A stretch of DNA of 64,000 nucleotides from Acanthosoma haemorrhoidale. Lineage: Eukaryota; Arthropoda; Insecta; Hemiptera; Acanthosomatidae. Positions 56,601 through 64,000 of this stretch are shown piece after piece. Made by a program: the position numbers and the translations under genes. The stretch covers positions 682,001 to 746,000 of the forward strand of contig OV884015.1 of the NCBI GenBank assembly GCA_930367205.1, in the 5' to 3' direction. Positions within the stretch are counted from its first letter, which is position 1, and each line of letters opens with the position of its first letter. The notes below the pieces were generated by a model, which saw only the letters and a list, made by a program, of their open reading frames with translations, was not told the origin of the DNA and ran no database searches.

Positions 56601-57245
56601 TTCAATCATACGATCGTATCACGTGATACAACGAGTGCTTATGATACGCAACACTATCATAATTGACATCATTTGATATTATATTCACTCGTGACTTCAA
56701 TCATACAATCGTATCACGTGATATAATGAGTGCCAATGATGTGGTACACTATCATAATCGACATCATTTTATAGTATATTCACTCGAGACTTTAATCATA
56801 CGATCGTATCTCGTGATACAATGAGTGTCAATGCTACACTATACAATCATATTTAGCATTATTTGATGTTATATTCACTCGTGACTTCAATCATACGATC
56901 ACATCACATGATACAATAAGTGCTAATGATATGGTGCGCTATCATATACGACATCAATTGATATTATATTCACCTGTAACTTTAATCATACGATCGTATC
57001 ACGTGAAACAATGAGTGCTAATGATACATTATACAATCATATCCAACATCATTTGATGTTATATTCACTCGTGACTTCAATCATATGATGGTATCACGTG
57101 ATATAATGATTGCCAATGATGCGGTTCATTATCATATTCGAAATCATTTGATGTTATATTCACTCGTAACTTCAATCATACAATCGTATCATGTGATACA
57201 ATGTGTGCTAATGATGCGGCACACTATCATAATCGACATCATTTG
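53636..57245 (+). repeat. Large duplication in A15, copy 2 (3610 bp)
   Basis: Counterpart of 48031-51640. Diverges at about 57246, where the block tail (ATTCATTCATGAC) starts instead of another ATGTTATCTTC unit. Confidence 0.85.
54957..56951 (+). repeat. 665-bp heptamer array in the second large duplicate, three copies
   Basis: Starts at 54957, 55622 and 56287, the same monomer order as at 49352-51346, preceded by the same 285-bp step (54672-54956). Confidence 0.9.
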
Positions 57246-57457
57246 ATGTTATATTCATTCATGACTTCAATCATACGATCGTATCACGTGATACAATGAG
57301 TGCCAATGATACAGTACACTGTCATAATCGACATTATTTAATAGTATATTCACTGTAACTTCAATCATACGATTGTATCACGTGATACAATAAGTGCAAA
57401 TGATACGGCACACTATCATATTTGACATCATTTGATGTCATATTCACTCGTAACTTT

Positions 57458-57477
57458 GATCATACGATCGTATGATC
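57458..57477. repeat. Junction palindrome J15 (A15 to B15)
   Basis: Perfect 20-bp GATCATACGATCGTATGATC. Confidence 0.95.
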
Positions 57478-57478
57478 T

Positions 57479-59064
57479 TGTACGTTAGCTCTTGCCCCTT
57501 TATGTTCTCCTGATACCAAAACAAAGAAAACATTTTAAAAAAGTTGAATTTTTTCAAAAATGCGTATTTTATAGCTTGTACGTTAGCACCTGCCCCATTG
57601 TGTTCTCCTGATACCAAAACAAGAAAAATGACGTCAAAAAGTCGAATTTTTACAAAAATGCGTATTTAGAGCTAGTACGTTAGCTCCTGTCCCATTATGT
57701 TTTCCTGATACCAAAACAAAGAAAATATCGTCCAAAAGTCAAATTTTTACAAAAATGCGTATTTAGAGCTAGTACGTTAGCTCCTGTCCCATTATGTTCT
57801 CCTGATACCAAAACAAAGAAAATATCGTCTAAAATTCAAATTTTTACAAAAATGCGTTTTTTGTAACTGGAACGTTAGCTCCTGCTCTTTTATGTTCTCC
57901 TGATACGAAATCAAGGAAAATATCGTCAAAAAGTCAAATTTAAAAAAAATAGGTATCTCATAGCTGGTACGTTAGCTCCTGTCCCATTATGTTCTCCTGA
58001 TACCAAAACAAAAAAATTATCGTCTAAAATTCAAATTTTTACAAAAATACGTTTTTTGTAGCTGGAACGTTAGCTCCTGTTCTTTTATGTTCTCCTGATA
58101 CGAAATCAAGGAAAATATCGTCAAAAACTCAAATTTTTACAAAAATGCGTATTTCTTAGCTAGTACGTTAGCTCCTGCCCCATTATGTTCTCCTGATACG
58201 AAAACCAGGAAAATATCGTCAAAAAGTCAAATTTTTAAAAAATGCGTATTTCATAGCTAGTACGTCAGCTCCTGCCCCATTATGTTCTCCTGATACGAAA
58301 ACAAGGAAAATATCATTAAAAAGTCAAATTTAAAAAAAATAGGTATCTCATAGCTGGTACGTTAGCTCCTGTCTCATTATGTTCTCCTGATACCAAATCA
58401 AGGAAAATATCGTCAAAAACTCTAATTTTTACAAAAATTGCGTATTTCATAGCTGGTACGTTAGCTCCTGCCCTATTATGTTCTCCTGATACGAAAACCA
58501 GGAAAATATCGTCAAAAAGTCGAATTTTTAAAAAATGCGTATTTCATAGCTAGTACGTCAGCTCCTGCCCCATTATGTTCTCCTGATACGAAAACAAGGA
58601 AAATATCATCAAAAAGTCAAATTTAAAAAAAATAGGTATCTCATAGCTGGAACGTTAGCTCCTGCTCTTTTATGTTCTCCTGATACGAAATCAAGGAAAA
58701 TATCGTCAAAAAGTCGAATTTTTCGAAAATGCGTATTTCATAGCTAGTACGTTAGCTCCTGCCCCATTATGTTCTCCTGATACCAAAACAAGGAAAATAT
58801 CGTCGAAAACTCAAATTTTTACAAAAGTGCGTATTTCTTAGCTAGTACGTTAGCTCCTGCCTTATTATGTTCTCCTGATACCAAAACAAGGAAAATGTCA
58901 TCAAAAGTTAAATTTTTACATATAAGAGTATTTTATAGCTGGTACGTTAGCTCCTGAACAATTATGATTTCCTCATACCAAAACAAGAAAAATATCGTCA
59001 AAAAGTAGAATTTTACAAAAATGCGTATTTCATAGCTGGTACAAAAATTCCTGCCCTATTATGT
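57479..59064 (+). repeat. B15: family B satellite block, about 16 units
   Basis: 1586 bp. Near copy of B14 at its start (offset 12083) but five monomers shorter in the middle. Private variants CCCCATTGTG near 57594 and AATATCATTAAAAAG near 58308. Constant ending with CCTCATACCAAAAC, as in B14. Confidence 0.95.
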
Positions 59065-60285
59065 TAACTCGTAGCTTTGATCATACGATCGTATCACGTG
59101 ATACAATTAGTGCCAATGATGCGGTACACTATCATAATTGACATCATTTGATGTTATATTCACTCGTAACTTTCATCATACGATCGTATCACGTGATACA
59201 ATGAGTGCTAATGATACGGTACATTATCATATTCGACATCATTTGATGTTATATTTACTCGTAATTTTAATCATACGATCGTATCACGTGAAACAATGAG
59301 TGCTAATGATACACTATACAGTCATATTTAGCATCATTTGATGTTATATTCACTCGTGACTTCAATCATACGATAGTATCACGTGATATAATGAGTGCCA
59401 ATGATGCGGTACACTATCATAATCGACATCATTTGATGTTATATTCACCTGTAACTTTAATCATACGATCGTATCACGTGAAACAATGAGTGCTAATGAT
59501 ACATTATACAATCATAATCGACATCATTTTATAGTATATTCACTCGTGACTTTAATCATACGATCGTATCTCGTGATACAATGATTGTCAATGCTACACT
59601 ATACAATTATATTTAGCATTATTTGATGTTATATTCACTCGTGACTTCAATCATACGATCACATCACATGATACAACAAGTGCTAATGATATGGTGCGCT
59701 ATCATATACGACATCAATTGATATTATATTCACCTGTAACTTCAATCATACGATCGCATCACATGATACAATAAGTGCTAATGATATGGTGCACTATTAT
59801 ATTCAACATCATTTATTAGTATCTCCAATCGTAACTTTAATCATACGATCGTATCACGTGAAACAATAAGTGCTAATGATACATTATACAATCCTATTCG
59901 ACATCATTTGATGTTATATTCACTCGTAACTTTCATCATACGATCGTATCACGTGATACAATGAGTGCTTATGATACGCAACACTATCATAATTAACATC
60001 ATTTGATATTATATTCACTCGTGACTTCAATCATACGATCGTATCACGTGATACAATGAGTGCTTATGATACGCAACACTATCATAATTAACATCATTTG
60101 ATATTATATTCACTCGTGACTTCAATCATACGATCGTATCACGTGATATAATGAGTGCCAATGATGTGGTACACTATCATAATCGACATCATTTTATAGT
60201 ATATTCACTCGTGACTTCAATCATACGATCGTATCACGTGATACAACGAGTGCTTATGATACGCAACACTATCATAATTGACATC

Positions 60286-60665
60286 ATTTGATGTTATATT
60301 CACTCGTAACTTTCATCATACGATCGTATCACGTGATACAATGAGTGCTAATGATACGGTACATTATCATATTCGACATCATTTGATGTTATATTTACTC
60401 GTAATTTTAATCATACGATCGTATCACGTGAAACAATGAGTGCTAATGATACACTATACAGTCATATTTAGCATCATTTGATGTTATATTCACTCGTGAC
60501 TTCAATCATACGATAGTATCACGTGATATAATGAGTGCCAATGATGCGGTACACTATCATAATCGACATCATTTGATGTTATATTCACCTGTACCTTTAA
60601 TCATACGATCGTATCACGTGAAACAATGAGTGCTAATGATACATTATACAATCATATTCAACATC
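60286..60665 (+). repeat. Internal copy of the A-block head module
   Basis: The monomer series that normally follows a B block recurs mid-block: TTTCATCATACG with GGTACATTATC, then ACTCGTAATTTTAATC, then CGATAGTATC. It joins after ACGCAACACTATCATAATTGA. Limits approximate. Confidence 0.75.
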
Positions 60666-60977
60666 ATTTGATGTTATATTCACTCGTGACTTCAATCATA
60701 CGATCGTATCTCGTGAAACAATAAGTGCTAATGATACATTATACAATCCTATTCGACATCATTTGATGTTATATTCACTCGTAACTTTCATCATACGATC
60801 GTATCACGTGATACAATGAGTGCTTATGATACGCAACACTATCATAATTAACATCATTTGATATTATATTCACTCGTGACTTCAATCATACGATTGTATC
60901 ACGTGATACAATAAGTGCAAATGATACGGCACACTATCATATTTGACATCATTTGATGTCATATTCACTCGTAACTT

Positions 60978-60999
60978 TGATCATACGATCGTATGATCA
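60978..60999. repeat. Junction palindrome J16, extended to 22 bp
   Basis: The common 20-bp palindrome (60979-60998) is flanked here by T and A because the following base is A (GATCATGTACG instead of GATCTTGTACG), giving 22 bp of perfect dyad symmetry. Confidence 0.9.
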
Positions 61000-62781
61000 T
61001 GTACGTTGGCTCTTGCCCCTTTATGTTCTCCTGATACCAAAACAAAGAAAACATTTTAAAAAAGTTGAATTATTACAAAAATGCGTATTTTATAGCTTGT
61101 ACGTTAGCACCTGCCCCATTATGTTCTCCTGATACCAAAACAAGAAAAATGACGTCAAAAAGTCGAATTTTTACAAAAATGCGTATTTAGAGCTAGTACG
61201 TTAGCTCCTGTCCTATTATGTTTTCCTGATACCAAAACAAAGAAAATATCGTCCAAAAGTCAAATTTTTACAAAAATGCGTATTTAGAGCTAGTACGTTA
61301 GCTCCTGCCCCATTATGTTCTCCTGATACGAAAACCAGGAAAATATCGTCAAAAAGTCAAATTTAAAAAAAATAGGTATCTCATAGCTGGTACGTTAGCT
61401 CCTGTCCCATTATGTTCTCCTGATACCAAAACAAAAAAATTATCGTCTAAAATTCAAATTTTTACAAAAATACGTTTTTTGTAGCTGGAACGATAGCTCC
61501 TGCTCTTTTATGTTCTCCTGATACGAAATCAAGGAAAATATCATCAAAAACTCAAATTTTTACAAAAATGCGTATTTCTTAGCTAGTACGTTAGCTCCTG
61601 CCCCATTATGTTCTCCTGATACGAAAACCAGGAAAATATCGTCAAAAAGTCAAATTTTAAAAAAATGGGTATCTCATAGCTGGTACGTTAGCTCCTGCCC
61701 CATGATGTTCTCCTGATACGAAAACCAGGAAAATATCGTCAAAAAGTCGAATTTTTAAAAAATGCGTATTTCATAGCTAGTACGTCAGCTCCTGCCCCAT
61801 TATGTTCTCCTGATACGAAAACAAGGAAAATATCATCAAAAAGTCAAATTTAAAAAAAATAGGTATCTCATAGCTGGTATGTTAGCTCCTGTCTCATTAT
61901 GTTCTCCTGATACCAAATCAAGGAAAATATCGTCAAAAACTCAAATTTTTACAAAAATGCATATTTCATAGCTGGTACGTTAGCTCCTGCCCCATTATGT
62001 TCTCCTGATACCAAAACAAGGAAAATATCGTCCAAAACTCAAATTTTTACAAAAATGCGTATTTCATAGCTAGTACGTTAGCTCCTGCCCCATTATGTTC
62101 TCCTGATACCAAAACAAGGAAAATATCGTCAAAAACTCAAATTTTTACAAAAATTGCGTATTTCATAGCTGGTACGTTAGCTCCTGCCCTATTATGTTCT
62201 CCTGATACGAAAACAAGGAAAATATCGTCAAAAAGTCGAATTTTTAAAAAATGGGTATTTCATAGCTGGAACGTTAGCTCCTGCTCTTTTATGTTCTCCT
62301 GATACGAAATCAAGGAAAATATCGTCAAAAAGTCGAATTTTTAAAAAATGGGTATTTCATAGCTGGAACGTTAGCTCCTGCTCTTTTATGTTCTCCTGAT
62401 ACGAAATCAAGGAAAATATCGTCAAAAAGTCGAATTTTTCGAAAATGCGTATTTCATAGCTAGTACGTTAGCTCCTGCCCCATTATGTTCTCCTGATACC
62501 AAAACAAGGAAAATATCGTCGAAAACTCAAATTTTTACAAAAGTGCGTATTTCTTAGCTAGTACGTTAGCTCCTGCCTTATTATGTTCTCCTGATACCAA
62601 AACAAGGAAAATGTCATCAAAAAGTTAAATTTTTACATATAAGAGTATTTTATAGCTGGTACGTTAGCTCCTGAACAATTATGATTTCCTCATACTAAAA
62701 CAAGAAAAATATCGTCAAAAAGTAGAATTTTACAAAAATGCGTATTTCATAGCTGGTACGAAAATTCCTGCCCTATTATGT
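61000..62781 (+). repeat. B16: family B satellite block, about 18 units
   Basis: 1782 bp. Starts with the private GTACGTTGGCTC. A pair of adjacent near-identical units with AAAATGGGTATTTCATAGC and CTGCTCTTTTATG lies near 62245-62420, a single-monomer duplication. Private CATGATGTTC near 61702. Constant ending with TGGTACGAAAATTCC. Confidence 0.95.
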
Positions 62782-64000
62782 TAACTCGTAGCTTTGATCA
62801 TACGATCGTATCACGTGATACAATTAGTGCCAATGATGCGGTACACTATCATAATTGACATCATTTGATGTTATATTCACTCGTAACTTTCATCATACGA
62901 TCGTATCACGTGATACAATGAGTGCTAATGATACGGTACATTATCATATTCGACATCATTTGATGTTATATTTACTCGTAATTTTAATCATACGATCGTA
63001 TCACGTGAAACAATGAGTGCTAATGATACACTATACAGTCATATTTAGCATCATTTGATGTTATATTCACTCGTGACTTCAATCATACGATAGTATCACG
63101 TGATATAATGAGTGCCAATGATGCGGTACACTATCATAATCGACATCATTTGATGTTATATTCACTTGTAACTTTAATCATACGATCGCATCACATGATA
63201 CAATAAGTGCTAATGATATGGTGCACTATTATATTCAACATCATTTATTAGTATCTCCAATCGTAACTTTAATCATACGATCGTATCACGTGAAACAATA
63301 AGTGCTAATGATACATTATACAATCCTATTCGACATCATTTGATGTTATATTCACTCGTAACTTTCATCATACGAATGTATCACGTGATACAATGAGTGC
63401 TTATGATACGCAACACTATCATAATTAACATCATTTGATATTATATTCACTCGTGACTTCAATCATACGATCGTATCACGTGATATAATGAGTGCCAATG
63501 ATGTGGTACACTATCATAATCGACATCATTTTATAGTATATTCACTCGTGACTTCAATCATACGATCGTATCTCGTGATACAATGAGTGTCAATGCTACA
63601 CTATACAATCATATTTAGCATTATTTGATGTTATATTCACTCGTGACTTCAATCATACGATCGTATCACGTGATACAACGAGTGCTTATGATACGCAACA
63701 CTATCATAATTGACATCATTTGATGTTATATTCACTCGTAACTTTCATCATACGATCGTATCACGTGATACAATGAGTGCTAATGATACGGTACATTATC
63801 ATATTCGACATCATTTGATGTTATATTTACTCGTAATTTTAATCATACGATCGTATCACGTGAAACAATGAGTGCTAATGATACACTATACAGTCATATT
63901 TAGCATCATTTGATGTTATATTCACTCGTGACTTCAATCATACGATAGTATCACGTGATATAATGAGTGCCAATGATGCGGTACACTATCATAATCGACA
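62782..64000 (+). repeat. A17: family A block, at least 12 units (cut by window end)
   Basis: Head as in A16, undeleted (ACATTATCAT at 62938). A second internal head appears at 63793, 855 bp or 9 monomers later. Private CATACGAATGTATC near 63371 destroys the first palindrome in one unit. Confidence 0.95.
63716..64000 (+). repeat. Second internal head module in A17 (partial)
   Basis: Same joint as in A16: the ACGCAACAC unit runs into head monomers with GGTACATTATC and ACTCGTAATTTTAATC. Cut by the window end. Confidence 0.75.

Larger units (their letters stand above)
47470..57478 (+). repeat. A15: giant family A block, about 105 units
   Basis: 10,009 bp without a B block (105 x 95 + 34). The head unit has the undeleted GGTACATTATC. 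CATCAATTG anchors at 47927, 49067, 49352, 50017, 50682, 51347, 52677, 53342, 54672, 54957, 55622, 56287 and 56952 give steps of 12, 3, 7, 7, 7, 14, 7, 14, 3, 7, 7 and 7 monomers. Contains a 5605-bp-offset duplication. Long tail. Confidence 0.95.
59065..60999 (+). repeat. A16: family A block, about 20 units, with an internal second head
   Basis: 1935 bp. GGTACATTATC head units occur both at the block start (ACATTATCAT at 59221) and inside (60361), 1140 bp or 12 monomers apart. The joint is in the shared ACTATCATAATTGA. Two consecutive ACGCAACAC units (near 59975 and 60070) form a single-monomer duplication. Long tail. Confidence 0.95.

Noticed and set aside
1..64000. CRISPR array
   Set aside because: Repeats are direct and regular, but the whole 95-98 bp unit is repeated. 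There are no unique spacers between short constant repeats and no cas genes.
1..64000. CENP-B box (TTCG...A..CGGG)
   Set aside because: I found no CGGG in a suitable context. TTCG occurs (ATTCGAC, ATTCGTGAC) but the rest of the motif does not.
1..64000. Telomeric repeats, rRNA, tRNA or other RNA genes
   Set aside because: No short telomere-type hexamer or heptamer arrays and no recognisable tRNA or rRNA segments. The palindromes are too short and too regular to be structural RNA genes.
1..64000. Inverted (head-to-head) satellite segments
   Set aside because: Reading both strands, every A and B block is in the same direction. The local dyads are within monomers or at junctions only.

Overview
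The whole 64 kb is satellite DNA. I found no credible gene, RNA gene, transposon or unique-sequence gap. Long, head-to-tail, near-identical arrays of short AT-rich monomers without prokaryotic gene density point to a eukaryotic nuclear genome, in a heterochromatic region such as a pericentromere, a centromere or a repeat-rich arm. The sequence alone does not identify the species or clade.

Two apparently unrelated monomer families alternate in blocks. Family A has a 95-bp monomer, about 29% GC in the one unit I counted (50017-50111), with a core of two overlapping perfect palindromes: ATACGATCGTAT and GTATCACGTGATAC, the latter holding the E-box CACGTG. Family B has a monomer of about 96-100 bp, rich in A and T tracts, with the recognisable core TACGTTAGCTCCTGCC. 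All units of both families lie in the same orientation.

The layout is B0 (1-52), then 16 rounds of A block plus B block, then A17 running off the right end. A blocks range from 319 bp (A4, A6) to about 10 kb (A15). B blocks range from 612 to 2074 bp. Every A-to-B junction uses the same breakpoint, at a 20-bp palindrome. Every B-to-A junction uses another fixed breakpoint. Complete A blocks are n x 95 plus about 31-35 bp, and B blocks are n x 98 plus about 16-27 bp. The junctions therefore look inherited from one ancestral A/B composite, with lengths changed later by gain and loss of whole monomers.

Higher levels of order are visible. There are A-family multimers of 3, 5, 7, 12 and 14 monomers (285, 475, 665, 1140, 1330 bp), a 295-bp trimer in B, a four-block super-repeat (B about 0.9 kb, short A, B 0.7-1.4 kb, long A) between about 13 and 41 kb, and duplications at offsets of about 3.0, 4.7, 5.6 and 6.5 kb. 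Block edges keep fixed head and tail monomers while the middle varies. The region left of about 45 kb carries a 2-bp deletion marker in most long A-block heads. Blocks A15-A17 lack it, so the two halves were homogenised separately.

The open reading frames (all under 80 codons) are accidental translations of the satellite. The most interesting candidate feature is the composite architecture: phase-locked two-family blocks, a palindromic switch point, boundary-specific sequence and an E-box in most A units. All comparisons were made by eye at anchor positions, so identities are qualitative.
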